A stretch of 64,000 nucleotides of DNA, taken from the NCBI RefSeq assembly GCF_020882245.1, contig NC_083598.1:27565858-27629857 (forward strand), in the 5' to 3' direction. The first letter of the stretch is position 1; every line of letters starts with the position of its first letter. Under the pieces are notes generated by a model that did not search any database, was not told the DNA's origin, and was given only the letters and a program-made list of their open reading frames with translations. The stretch is from Rhopalosiphum padi (Eukaryota > Arthropoda > Insecta > Hemiptera > Aphididae). Shown piece by piece: positions 46,601 to 60,303 of the stretch. Both the position numbers and the translations under genes were made by a program.

Positions 46601-49470
46601 ATTATGAATACCCTTAGTCATTTTGAATTATATATAAAAAGCCAGTATTAAAATATTACAAAATATCTATTAGAAAGCTACTTACTCATCAAGCACAGAG
46701 AAACACGAATTATACAATTACGTAGTTAATGTGTGTTTAAATGTTTAGTATAAGTTTTTACATGTTTTAAAATTTTCAATATTCAAAAAATATAATATAT
46801 ATAAAATAACTATATAAACATATATTAAATGTATTTTAATATATTTTTGTAGATGACATATTTGAATATCGTTTGTTGCTAAAGTACGCTTAAATTAAAA
46901 TGTTTCTGAAAATTGTATTCCATCGGGTGACAGTTGTTGAGAGTCGAGACACATGACAAGCTGTGTTTTTCATTGGTTTATGGAACAGGATATTGCGGTG
47001 CTCAGTTGTTTTAAACTCGAACACTACAGCGATAACAGATATTGTCTATCGCGTTCAGAAAAACTGTCCTGAGTGACGATCGTCTCACCACAAAAATCGT
47101 ATTATTGAAGAAAAAAAAAAAACAAACACTTGCATAAATTATTGAAAACGGCAGAGAAATGTCAAGTATATTACCGATTTTAATAGTATAGGTACCATTT
47201 GAGTATTCATATTATTTTTCTGCGTCGGAGCGATGGAGAAAATAGAACGATACAAAGAATAAATAAAATATATGATCGGAAAAAATAATTTTTTATACGA
47301 TTTCATCTCACCCAGACTTCTGTCGACAGCATGTAACCGATAACGGGTAACATGCGTCATCGTAGTAACCCATCATATTATATATTATATATATATAAAT
47401 ACGTATATATACTTAAAAATCGTCGCTATTACGTAAATATTTAAATTTACCGTCGCGAAAGGTCGTAAAAACTTTTATGTAAACTGCTAGCTGCACTATG
47501 TGTATACGCGTTTAGATATTGTATTCAGCACGGATGACTTTTAAAATTTCATTTAAAAATACGTAACGAAACCATTCTGGCGGTACACTCGAGTTCCGGC
47601 GGTGTTTGGGTCACATATATGGTAGTCGAAACGAAAATAACACATATAATATTATATACTATAGAGTAAAAAAAAAAATGGAGAGACGGATATAGGTTAA
47701 ATTATTTTTTTTAAACGTTATAAATATCGAACGACACACCTTCGTCGTAAAAAGGTTTCCTCCTGTGCTCCACCGTCGCATCAGCGCTGGAAAATGGTTA
47801 GCGAGGGGTTAATGTTGGTGGTTAGGCGCCTCACTTTATTTTTGTTTTTTTTTTAAATGTTCAAGCTTACGTTGACTGTAATATTACTCGAGTGGGACTA
47901 TTATACGGTGACCTCGTAAGTATTTTGTATTTTATGGTTGTCTATTTTGTCCTGCCATGAAATTCCACGGTTTCATTTTTAGTATTATAACTACCATAAT
48001 ATCAAAATGAACGACGATTTCGTATATTGTTTATACATACGCAGTTAATTTAAATATATATTCAAAACGCGTCATGCATACCACTATACCAGTGTTTCTC
48101 AATCTAAGGACTGATTGATACAATATACTATAGAGTGACTTCCAGTTTTGATTTTGATTTTTTATTATTATTTAAGTCATATTATGGTTTAATAATTATA
48201 AAACAATTAAACACTGTATAATTATGTGAGATAACTGAAAAATGAAAATATAACATAAAATAATAACTGAAATTAATTTAAATAGTTAATCATAAATAAT
48301 TCTGAGAAAAAAAAAATTGAAATTTATATTTTATTTGTAAGTACCTACATAGAACTGAAAAATCCGAATGTAAATTTGAATACGATTTTTCTCCTCTAGG
48401 TTTAATACAATCGCTTATAACGTTGTCATGCAACAATGAATTATTGTTTTTAATGCCCACAGGCCACAGGTCTTATACACATATCGCAGCTAAATGATTA
48501 TCCAAATTGATTTATAATTTAGTATTTACTTTCAATTCTAGAAAAGTAAATATTTTATTATTATTTGATAATAGGTATAATAATGCATGTTACTTGATAA
48601 TTATTTTTTTTTTATTTTCGTTACAAATAAAAAAATGAATAGTATTATAATATTATTTTTGTAATAATTGTATATACCCATCATATTATATATTCATTCT
48701 CGTGACAAATTATTGATGGATTTATATTATTCTATTGATCGAACCGGGTAATCGAAACTATAACAATTATTATTATAATAATAGTATTATACACTAACCG
48801 CATTTGTTAGTAAGTTGTTGTGTCCTGGGATTATAATATGGTCTACGATCGTCTGGCTGACGAGGACGACTTAAGCATTATAATATAAACATCACTTATA
48901 CTGATCGCCGTATATCGCGTAATTCTAGAATAGCAGTATTCTATATTATAATACCTAATGTACGTATTAGGAGAAACGTATTACCCAGAAAACGATGATG
49001 GAATTTAGTAACATACACACACACATACATATATATAATCGCAAGTAGAAAACATAATATTTTGGACTGTAATACGTATATACAATATACATATATATAA
49101 ATCTCAACATCTGTGTGTGTGTGTTTGTCGATATTATCATTATACTACTCTAATGCCCACATAATCCGTTTTCATAATTTGTTAGTAATAATCAACCGGA
49201 AATATGCTACTTATTAGATTTATTTTATTGTTATTCATATTTTCCACGTATATATTATTGTAGTACTCATCAACACTAAATACAACTGAAGTCGGATAAC
49301 TGATCATATATTTATATATTATTTAAACGTCGTGTCTTGGTGTTGTTAAAATATATTATATACGCGCGTTTTATATTATTTAGAGGATACTGGATGATTA
49401 ATTAAATGTGCGTACTGTTCTTTTAGCCTTTACAAACCATAATTTTTTAAACTTAAATCGTATATATCAT
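43691..49470. other. Intergenic, no gene seen
   Basis: AT-rich. Less AT-rich patches lie at 43715-43900 (with a 16-base palindrome at 43881-43896), 46910-47110 and 47440-47960. Open frames are short and unrecognisable. A sequence starting cagtgtttctcaatct at about 48090 resembles a hAT terminus, but no matching right end was found. Confidence 0.6.
43881..43896. repeat. Palindrome ATTGCGA-TT-TCGCAAT
   Basis: Perfect 7-bp arms with a 2-base centre, immediately before an AT-rich tract. May be a protein-binding site or chance. Confidence 0.5.
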
Positions 49471-49893
49471 TTAAGAGGACGCCATACCCACATGTGTTGT
49501 CTCTGTCTTACTAACGTACATCATAACAAATTTTCGTTCAGTAGAATGTATTTTGTGACGTTAGCTTTAATATTAGAGTAAATTTACCTATTATAAAATT
49601 TAAAGGTAAAAATATTATCTAGACAATGACGTATGCTTTTAATGATATTATTATTTTAATGTGAGTTAAAGCTATGTAAAATATAACGACTTTAAAATGT
49701 TCATAACTCACTTTAAAATGATAATATCATTAAAAGCATATGTCATTGTCTAGATAATATTCTTACCTTTAAATTTTATAATAGGTAAATTTACTCTTAT
49801 ATTAAACTGATTATTCTACTGAACGAAAATTTGTTATGATGTAGGTACGTTAGTAAGACAGAGACAACACATGCGGGTATGGCGTCCTCTTAA
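49471..49893. mobile_element. Foldback MITE, about 190-bp inverted repeats, TTAA duplication
   Basis: The left arm 49475-49667 and right arm 49705-49889 are complementary over almost their whole length, roughly 90% by eye, with a 37-base loop. The outer ends are GAGGACGCCATACCC and its complement GGGTATGGCGTCCTC. Both ends are flanked by TTAA (49471-49474, 49890-49893), taken as a target-site duplication. There is no coding capacity. TTAA targets are known for piggyBac elements, but the GAGGACG ends are not typical of that family, so the superfamily is open. High arm identity suggests a fairly recent insertion. Confidence 0.88.
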
Positions 49894-52800
49894 GGAGTGT
49901 CATGTTACAACACAAACTTTTTTCCTATTTCTTTTTGTGCATATAAATAAGAATTCCAACGAGTAGTTTCTAAATTGCTAAAGTGCAAAGTGCATATTAC
50001 ACGAGTATTCTCAGTGGGGCCCAGTATTTCATTATATGAAATTAAAATTAAATAAATAAATAAATATTGTAATGAGGATAATAATCGTTAGTAACATTTT
50101 TAAATCAAATATTTAATTATTGTAAATATTAGTCTTGGTAGACCAAAGGCAGTACATTTCAAATCATAGCCATATAGCTCACATAATATCTTTAAAACTA
50201 TTATCGTGGATTCTTATTCACTGATTGTAATAGCATAATACATATTATTACAATTAGTATAACACTTGTTTGAATTTTGGCTTATATACTTTCATCATTC
50301 AATAAAAATAAAAATAATATAGTCAATTCACAATTTTAATTTGAAAAAAAATGAACAATTCGTTGATACCGCCTGCCACACTGGAATTTTTTGAATGGCA
50401 AACAATAAAATGTAAGCATATTAAATATATTATGACTCATTATGAATATTTGAAAATTAAAAAAAAATAATACTTAAATAAATACGTTTACATAGCGTGT
50501 TTTATGCTAGCCTGTATAATCATCCTATCTATATGTATAAATATATATAGGAACAAAACAAATATATATATATATATAAGTATGTATATATATAATATAT
50601 CAGGAACAAAACAATAGCGCTATACAGGAAAAATAACCCTTCTCCGTTCGACTCATCACAACAATACAACAATTGCTGTTGCACCCCTCAGTCGATTACT
50701 GGTATATAGGTGTGGGACTTAAACGTCGTGTTGTCAAAAACATTTAATCCCATATAGTACGCAAACTAGGTGGTTAGGTGGGTAGTTGGGCGGGTTCGAG
50801 CCGAGTTCCACGCTCACCACGCACTCGCGGCTATCGATATTTTTACGTTTCAATAAAAACAGATTATATTTTATGATGGGCTGTGCGGTTTCGGACGCGT
50901 ATTGTTATTATTATCACAACCCACACACACACAAACACACACACACACACACACACACTACAATCGCATATGCATAATACATAGTACATACTCGTTTCGT
51001 ACACATATATAATATGTGTGTGTGTGGACTATATTGTTTTACAAATTCCGTTTTGTCTAGGGCAACAACTTGCGGCGACTACCGCCAATTGGTATTGTGC
51101 GTTTCGATAAGGCGTGCAATGTGCATATAATATACATGTACAGCACGCATTCCACGGCTTCCGTTAGCGGATCGACAAAATATAATACCGTACGTGCACA
51201 CAACACATTGTACACGCCACCCGATGGGGCGGTGGCGATGATTAAAAAACGAGAATAAAAAAAATAAGTGTACAATTATTTCCCGAGGCCCCGGTTTGAA
51301 CGCAAATTATTCTATCACTACAACGCAAGTATTATTATATTGTTTCCGAGTACTCCGGTCCGTCCGCTATTCGTTAGCAACGATCTGGAGGATAATAAAC
51401 AAAAAAAAAATCGACGGTCTGCAGCTATATTAATCTGAGCTATAATACCCACCAACTCCTGCACAGCCCGACATTTATTTTATTTCTTCGATAAAAAAAC
51501 AATTTATTCCGTTTAGTATAATATATTATTTATTTATATAGTACATGAGTCATTGATTTTTTTCTCTTTTCTCGTGTTAACCTTATGTGGCGATAGAAAA
51601 ACACGGAGAACCCAACTCGTGTATACTTCGATTTTGTATGGACATTAAAAAGAAATACATAGATGTTACGTAGATAAAAAATATTTATAAATGGTTATTT
51701 GTAACAGATTGATAAAATTATTAAGTTATTAAATGTAATTATTATTCTATAACAATAATTTGTTCTAATTAATAACTGAATTTGAAACGAACTTTTTACC
51801 GAGATAAAATATAATTATAATATGTTAGTTTGATGTACACCGCAATTTGTTTGGTTTTAAGACACATCATGGTCGAAATTTCGCTAAATCTAATGGACAC
51901 GGATATTATTTGAATGGAAAACTTCCAAACTTAACTAGACAGTTTATTTCTGGAAGTATTTCTAATGATCATAATCTATCTTCTGTAAGTACCCCAAAAA
52001 GTTGGTTGGACATCAGTTTTGCGGCGCTCAAAGTTTTGTGCCATCTGGATTTCTTGTCTTCCGATACCAAATAATGACTTCTCGAGAGTACTTTGACACA
52101 CTTCTTGTTATAGCGCACTAAACATCTGTCTTGTTATGACATGCTATAAATGTTATCTTGTAATATTTAATTTTAAAAATGTGCTACGACGATCGTCAAT
52201 GAGAAAAACAGACAAATCCGTCGATTTTCGATATTTTTTACAAAAACATATTTATATCAATACCTAAATAATGTAATTAATATGTCGTATAGTTACAGAT
52301 CAATATTGATTAGTATTTCGACGCCAAATTAGAGTAAACACCACTCGACAGAAAAGACTGTACGCGCAGTGTTTATTTTTTTATTTTATGATTTGAGACT
52401 TTTATCAAAGGTGTGACGTATTAACTCGGGAATCATTGGCCCTCTCGCCGGGTAAAGAGATAAAAACAAAAATAATTACAGGATTACGAACGAAACGTTT
52501 TGAATCGAATATAATAACACATAATATATATATAGGTACTATTCGTGTATTGTGTGCTTTTCGCTGTAAGTGTGTACCTCTGTATTATAATATTATCATC
52601 ATTGTTGTACGAAACGTGTACATCGCCCGTATTGTACGCCGTACGGGTGACGCGAATGTACGTAATATTATAATACGAACACTACACGTATATGTATATA
52701 TATATAATATGATATTAAATATTTGGGGAGTTTGATGTGTGTACGCGGCGCGCGTGTACGTCAGTTAATCGTCTTCAAAAGCCACAAAGTTTCCCCGAGT

Positions 52801-54660
52801 ACTTATTATATTGCATAATAATATATTATACTCTTCTGTCGCGAGTAAAATGCGCGTAGTAACACACTAACACGCGCATATTATAATAATGAGACGTGTA
52901 CAACGGCGTTATTCATCACGTCGTGCGAGTTGTGCGTGTTAAACGGCTTATCGATTTTTATCGTCCGAGTGTACGCACAAAGAGAATACATTGTTTTTCT
53001 TACTTGCCATTTCATCGTGTCTGCAAAATATATTAATACATAGGCACCGTCGTAACCGAGGGGATGTGAGGTGGTGTGCTGACGTTAACCCATTATAGAT
53101 GTTCCCGTCATCCACTGAAATGCATTTATCATTATGGAAATATACATTTTACCGTTAAATTAATTGTTCATTTATGTAGTGATTTAATAACTAAAAAAAT
53201 GTCCACCTCATACTATTGTACAGACATTCGACTATTACGTCAAATATAAAAATTCGACTTGTGAAATGTGTCGTTAAAAGTTACAGTTAAGAACTCATCT
53301 AGAAGAAACTTTTGCGTTTTTCGTCAGTTTTTTATTTTTCTAATACACCTATTTGATTTTTGTTCATCTTCTTTCTGTAAAATATATTTGTCAGTTGTCT
53401 TTAGTTTCAATTGATTTAATAACTTATCGTTTAACATTCAGTTTAGTGGTTAATATTATACTATTGGTTTATGTAATTTGAATTAATTTTTTTTTCAAAA
53501 AATAGTTTATACAAACGCGGTACAGTTTTAAAAATGTGCAAAATAAATACGCATGTAAGTCTAACGAGGACTGTTACGATATTTACCTGACAATTAGGTT
53601 AATTTACAGTTTTTATCGTCATAGTCTATAACAATAATCTATAATATCGTTGTTGTTATACGTATTATTATAAATAACAGGTAATATTGTCTGCACAAAA
53701 ATCATAAATATTTAAATAACTAGCAAATACATAATCGTATAACTTATAGTTATTATCTATCATGTATTCATATACAATTTGTAAGAATAATAATATGTTC
53801 TCAATTGATAACGGATTCACGTGTCAACGAGCCGTTAAATTATTTAACGTAATTACTTTCAACAATATCTGACATCACCAATAATATATTATAAAATGTG
53901 TGTGTATACGTACTCAAACGTGTCGATACCATCTCGCATGAATATATTAGGTATACAGCGAATTCTTAAAGTGGATGCCGTAGGTACTGCGTTCTATAAC
54001 TCGTGTAAGAAAAACAAAAAAGAATCGTCCTAACGTTTATTTTTTTACGTAAATATATAGCAATTTATGTATTGATAACATGCTTATATATTATTCATAC
54101 AGACCCCCTCTAGATGCATAGAGATATGATGGTGTACAGAAACCGAAATAGCACATTCCTCTTAATTTCAAACAATAATGCTTCTCGCCTGCCGTTTAAG
54201 ACCAGCAACGTCAAATATCTAACCACAAATACGTAAGTGGCACGGTCGACTAATATAGTCATAAAGCCGAAGACAACCCTGGAACCAATTTAACGAACCA
54301 TAGAATATGGAAATTCTATGAATCACTACTTAACTTCGAGTCCAAATATTTACGAATGCACCCGTCGTTATAGATCGCATATTAACTTATACTGCAGCAA
54401 CGTATAAAATGTAATTCAATTTATTTGGCTATTTTTTTTTTTTTTTTAACACTATCAATAACGCGACAGCAAATTTAATAAAAACATTATCGTGTTACGT
54501 CCGTGGTTTTTATCCTATTAATAGTTTTCAATACACAACAACAATATGCCTACTTAATTGTGTCAAACCACGCACACGTGTCATTTGTATAGGTGCCGTT
54601 TGTGCAGCTCTTATTGTTTTTACTATTTACGTGGTTTGACGTCACATCAACGTATCGTTT
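49894..54660. other. Intergenic, no gene seen
   Basis: Mixed AT-rich and less AT-rich sequence (50620-50910, 51050-51480, 52400-53090). Contains an (AC)n run and a short direct repeat aggaacaaaacaa (about 50550 and 50603) around TA repeats. Small open frames on both strands between 51057 and 51275 overlap one another and show no family features. Confidence 0.6.
50922..50958. repeat. (AC)n microsatellite
   Basis: AC run with one interruption. Confidence 0.9.
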
Positions 54661-54669
54661 AACGATCTT

Positions 54670-55095
54670 GTGTACCTTCGTGCGCTTATTATTTGTTTTC
54701 GTAGCCGATTCGATGAACGTTTTCCACTAAAGAACATTATTGTACATATTGTGTTTCTCTCGCGTAGTCACCCCCGCGTTTCCGTCCGGCCCACACGTCT
54801 GGCACAATTAATCGGCGGTGTAATATCCGTTTTCGACGTTTTGGACAAATATAATATTACTGATATCATATATTCGGGTTGTTTCCGGGTGTTCTGTATA
54901 CATTTTGAGAATGATCTCGTGGGTGTAATCAAAAACCTGCATTGCGTTTTTCAAACACTGCTGCAAGATTTAACTAAGATTTCCAGTCTTCATTATTACA
55001 CGGAATCGTATACGTCTTCAAAAGACCTTGAAAAACTTAACTTCTCCGGGGAGAATAGATTTATCATTATACCTCAAGAATTATACTTAATATGA
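54670..55095 (+). other. Unassigned open frame of 141 codons without ATG
   Basis: This is among the longest open frames outside the receptor exons. It begins at GTG and contains no methionine codon inside. Composition is mixed (DVLDKYNITDIIYSGCF, LQDLTKISSLHYYTES), not simple repeat. I recognise no domain. It could be an exon of an unseen gene or chance; no clear acceptor/donor pair stands out. Confidence 0.15.
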
Positions 55096-58000
55096 GGTTT
55101 TACGCGCAAAATCTGGAAGAAATCTGTATATATAATCATATTAGTATAATACTAGTTTGTCACCGCTTACTACTTGTATGTACTTGTATGCCTACGTCTA
55201 CCATATTATAATTTTCGGATTGTATTTATAATTTTATCGTACTTGAGAGGACGTTTTAGTCGTCATGTCTCTCTGTGTAGTATTGTATAATTGATTATTT
55301 ATTAAAGTTTGAGTGATTGAATGAACGAGAGCGTTCTACTAGTGGGTTTAGTCTGGACACGGAATTAAATCGTGTAAAGCAAACCTGGATTACTATTGAG
55401 GCGAGAGGAAATAAATTTAAGATCGCCATAAAGAAGTAAAAAAGAGATTTTAAAAGTGTTAAGGATGAGGTATGTTTAATCTAAAGAAATGGTATAGATG
55501 ACGTAAGACAGCCAGCAATTTATTTTGAAACATATTTATTCCATGTCAAAAAGACAGGTAAATATACTATTATATTTTTTTTTTCTGTACAAGTTCAATA
55601 AAATAAAATACGACTAGAAATATTTTTATCAAATACGTAAACATAAATTTATATAATCGTTCGTATTCGTCACTCACAGCCGTTTATCGTCGCAATTTGA
55701 TAATTGTTATCATATTCCTTACATATATATAAATATATGTATCGTTAAATACTTATGATATTATTTTCAGTATTAAAATAGTAATATATCAAACACAAAC
55801 ATGTTATACACTTATAATATTATACGAAATGATCGAAATATTGCATTAAATATTTTACTTGAATAATGTTTATAATAATTATGTAGTATTATTTAAGTAA
55901 AATACTATTACAATACTATACAATTATTGTATTTTAATAAAAATTCCTTTGACGTATTGGTACTCCGATTTTGCCGCAATATTTGATATCGATTTACGTC
56001 AACGGACGAATCTTTCAGTTAGGTAGGTAATAATCGCCGGCGATTGAGTTATTGGAAACCGGCCCTGTGCGCGGTCTTATAGTATAGTGTATAGACGTCA
56101 GTTTTATAATAACGTCATCTAAAAAATGTATTAATGTTTTATGATATTGTACGGTCGTCTGTAAAACGTCAGTGAATTCAGAACAATTCGATTATTAATA
56201 ATGTGTAGTACCGCGTGACGCGCTTCCGCTCGATTGACGAGCAAAACGCGGGATTCGTTTTCGACAATACTATATTATATTAAAATGTAATGATACTATA
56301 AAATTACGAGAGCAAAGGCATCGTCATTCGCGTGTAAGATGTGCACGTATACGTTTATTGGATTGAAGTATAAGCAAGTCAAGGAATTAAAATTGTATTT
56401 AGGTTGCCCGAAATGATTTATCATCTAAATACGAGGACGCAATTCACTGCTGATATTATAGATAAGTGTTATTGATATTGTGACGCAGTAGTCGGAATAT
56501 ACACTACGTATGGAAAACTATGATTTCTTTTTTTGTTTGTATTTTCGACATTCTGATGATTGTTAATCAGTTAATGGTTTTTGTTTTTAAGTTTGTTCTA
56601 AAATTAATTATATCATAGTGTGTATAGTATACGTGTATCACGAAACAGAAGTAACAACGCGGATGGAAATTAATTGGAAAGCCTGAATGGCGAGGGTTTG
56701 AGGCGATTTAGCGCCATTTCAAATGTATATATATATACACACACACGCATGTTGTACACCACCATAAGCCCGAATAGATCTTACGGGAGATTTATCTATA
56801 TAATGGAATTTATGCAAGAAAATTCTATTAGACTTTAATTTGTGTAAAAGCGGTTTGTGTAACTTAGCAGTGTAATATATATATACACATGTTAATACTT
56901 TCAATACGAACCATTTGCATCATGCGTGTGATCGCTGAGCAGTGCCGTTGTTACAAAAACAGCAATAATTCTACCAAACGCACGGGTTTCTATTAAAAAC
57001 CGTATCTACCGAAATTCGTCAATAACAAATATACTCGAATACTTCATCATATTATATACTTTATTGTTTAATTTATTCATTATTCTATATTCAGTGATTT
57101 GTCATTATTATAAACCTATAAGTCCAACACCGCGAGATAAAAATAAACTCGACCATTACACTCGCAGGGCCAGTGTACGTGTGTGTGTGTGGCTGAAATT
57201 TTTTCATTTAAATTTTTTAAACAGTATAATATTTTACAATCTATAACTATATTATATAGATGAGCGAATTTGATAAAAACAATACATTACAATAACAACA
57301 ACGGTGTATAACAATGTGGAACGAGAACATTAAGAACGCTTGAAAGTTTAGGATTGGTTATAATTAAAAGGTCCCAGTACTAGCGTGTTTTTAGTCGGTC
57401 GTGAAGATGGAATTGCGCTTTATTTTATACTTATAAAAGATTATATTAGGACATTTTGGTCATAATTTAATTTCTATTGTAGAGTTTTTAAGCTACGGGT
57501 CGTTGTATTAATTGGAATTTTAAGATGTAAAAATTGGAAAAAACTGATTAAAAAAAATATAAGTCTGCAGTCGTTGCTGGTTTCTTAGTAGAATATCTAT
57601 TGTTATAAAATATACGGAATTCGTGGAAATACATTATTGTGTTTCCATATCAAAAAACGTGATTATCGGCAATGGTAGAAACAAATAACCAAAAAATTCA
57701 TCGAGATGAGATAATAAATTAAAATACTATCAAAAATAGATTTAATAATTTGATATATTAGATTAAAAAAAATAACTTTAACTTCAACTATTATGAATGA
57801 TATAAATAGCATTGCAATTAGTAATATTATTAATTAGGTAGTTTATTTTATTTTATCGAATAACGCACGAAGGAAAATAATTGAAAATATATTTCTATGA
57901 TATAACATAATAAAGGTTACTTGACTAATAATACAAATATTAAGCTCTCTAAGCTACCTATCACAAAACCGTTATTTAGATTTTATATGTTTGCTAGAAA

Positions 58001-58954
58001 TATTTTATTATTAACAGTGATTTTTAATTAATTTAGTTTATACAGAAAGGGGGTAAACACGTAAGTATAGATATAGGTATCTAGTAATTAATGTTTAAAA
58101 TTAAATACCGAAGTTTAGACTCACATGTAACAACATTAATAACATAAGTTTATTTAAAAAAAAAAACATTTTTTAACTAAATATTAGTAGGGTATTCAAC
58201 AGAATTCGTAAATAGTGTTATACGTTTTCATATAACAGTAAATTGACTTATATGATACAATTTAAGGGAAGTATATATTATCTGTATCTTCTTATCGGGT
58301 TTTTAAATATTTTATTACATATTTAGTAGTTACATATAACTCATTTTAAAATTAAAATATTTGAAAAAAAACTGAAAAGAGAACATAATAATATGATATC
58401 ACCTTAAATTTTAGTCCTCTCTGTCTCGGTGTTAATATTTGAATGGCTTAGCTAAATAATGGTTCTATTTCTGCCGAAAATTCATTTGCCATGAATATAT
58501 AACGTTAATATTATGTTAGTTTCATGACGAATTCTTTAATAAATGTGGTTAAAATTAAATAAGGTCACGTAAAATGAAGATGGAACGGCACATTATAGAC
58601 AAAAAAAAAAAGAAAAAAATAAGTGACATTTTTGCGATGGTTAGACACGTACGTAGCACTTACATGTTGATCCTCTTAAAAATGACGGATTACTAAATTA
58701 TATTTGTGTAATTTTTTTTTTTACGTGAATGTTTATTTTGAGAAAAACGCACATTTCACGAGCTATACATATTATTATATATAAATATATTATACTTGCA
58801 TCGTATATATTTCGCTATTATTGTTGTTTGACAATAATCATACGATAGATCGAATATTTGTCAACTGACGCAGATATTTTCTGGTGTGCAAATATGACTA
58901 CGGGATTTCATTTTACATTTATCCGCCACTTCTTATATCGTTCTACGCGGTGTT
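55096..58954. other. Intergenic, no gene seen
   Basis: Mostly AT-rich, with less AT-rich patches at 55970-56060 and 56190-56260. There is a near-perfect 17-bp inverted repeat at 55851-55867/55888-55904. No recognisable coding sequence. Confidence 0.6.
55851..55904. repeat. 17-bp inverted repeat, one mismatch, 20-base loop
   Basis: TATTTTACTTGAATAAT pairs with ATTATTTAAGTAAAATA. Possibly a remnant of a small foldback transposon. Confidence 0.6.
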
Positions 58955-59010
58955 GTCGGCGGTGGATGTGGCGGTGGTGGTGGCGGCGGCGGCGGAGGTG
59001 GTGGTGGTGA
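58955..59010. repeat. (GGT/GGC)n trinucleotide tract
   Basis: Imperfect GGN repeat in otherwise AT-rich DNA. It could encode polyglycine, but no exon context is visible around it. Confidence 0.85.
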
Positions 59011-60259
59011 CGATACGGCATACATAAGAAAACGATTTGACATTCTATATTATCATTCTAAATCTGATAAAGCGTGTGTAACCACCGCACTGACAATTTT
59101 GAATTTGCGTTCTTATACGTGTATATATATATATTTGTGTATAAATATGAAATAATATTATTATATTTTCAGTCAGTAACTCTACGTCACACATGTTCTT
59201 CAAAAGCTCCGCGTACTAGAACTATAATTATTGTTTACCTCAACTTGTTGTTCAGTTGTCATACCAAAGTGATTCGTACACCGACACCATATATACATAT
59301 ACCGTTATATCATAAACTGTGCGTGGACATCGACGACGAAATTCCTTATAAATATTATAATAATATATTATATATTATACTATGACCCATACTTGCTAGC
59401 GTTATGTTTCGTTAAGCGAACATACACAACACTATAATATGTTAGATACCTATTATATTATATTATACCAAATAACGATTTTGCATATTTTACAATAATA
59501 ATAATAATACTCAAAACACACACACACGCGCGCGCATACATATATCTATACAGGCGAAATGCCCGAGCGGTGTGTACAGCACATATAACCGAACGCGCGT
59601 ATATATTAACATAGAATTATTATATTGTAATATATACATATCATATGGCGAGATGATGTGAGTGACGTATTGCACGTCAGATGCGTTACCGAGTTACATT
59701 ATTCTCACGTTAATTTTCAAACGGTTTACTGGGCCCAATCAGCGTCCGAAGTCGATAGGCGATTGCTAATTTACTACGCCGCAGTGTGTATATAATATAC
59801 GCCCGGGTGCGGGATTAATACCATTACATAAATAACCAGCGCCGTTCAATTAGTTTCTCATCTCATCACAAACATAAACCCGATCTAGTGTGGGCCGGGC
59901 GCGCAAAATCCGATCGATCGTTTGATAATTACAATATTACACCCGTACGGGCGACGACCGATGATGAAGTTGTGCCGCGGTGACGCGCGCAATCGGATAC
60001 CGTACCCACGTAATAATATTACCGTATTATTTTTGCCACGTCCCTTTTTCAGGTATATTTTATGCGTAACGATTTTCGAAAACTGTAGTAGTACTACGCT
60101 ATACGATGACTAACAATCTATCTTGGTTATGAAATAATTGCAATTTATCAATGCAATCGATTTTATTTGCAAATGTCGTTCTACTGATTTATTTTTATGT
60201 TCACGTGGGTAATTGATTTGGCTATCCGTACGATTTTTTTTTAAAAAAAAAAAACACTT
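59011..60259. other. Intergenic with a CG-rich patch
   Basis: 59516-59536 is an AC/CG dinucleotide run. 59690-60050 has many CG dinucleotides (ccgggcgcgc, ggtgacgcgcgc) and looks promoter-like against the AT-rich background, but I cannot place a TATA box or initiator with confidence. Open frames here are short. Confidence 0.4.
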
Positions 60260-60300
60260 TTATTGAAGCGTTACACTTCCATCAGATGACTGTGGATGAT
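60260..60300 (-). CDS. Weak candidate terminal exon on the minus strand
   Basis: On the minus strand an acceptor-like ttatttaatag is followed by an open frame reading HPQSSDGSVTLQ and then TAA. The stop overlaps AATAAA (60264-60259), and a T-rich stretch follows (60251-60240 complement). That is the layout of a last exon with a very short 3'UTR. No upstream exon was identified to the right of it, and the segment is only about 41 bases, so chance is quite possible. Confidence 0.2.
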
Positions 60301-60303
60301 CTA

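Noticed and set aside
48088..48110. hAT-like left end cagtgtttctcaatct
   Set aside because: No matching right terminus or 8-bp duplication could be found.
48838..48888. Short frame MVYDRLADEDDLS
   Set aside because: Charged and exon-like to the eye, but only 16 codons from ATG to stop with no splice context or similarity.
51057..51275. Mirror open frames on both strands
   Set aside because: They are shadows of each other in a non-coding patch, with no family signal.
58955..59010. Polyglycine coding region
   Set aside because: The GGN tract has no open exon context or splice sites; treated as a trinucleotide repeat.
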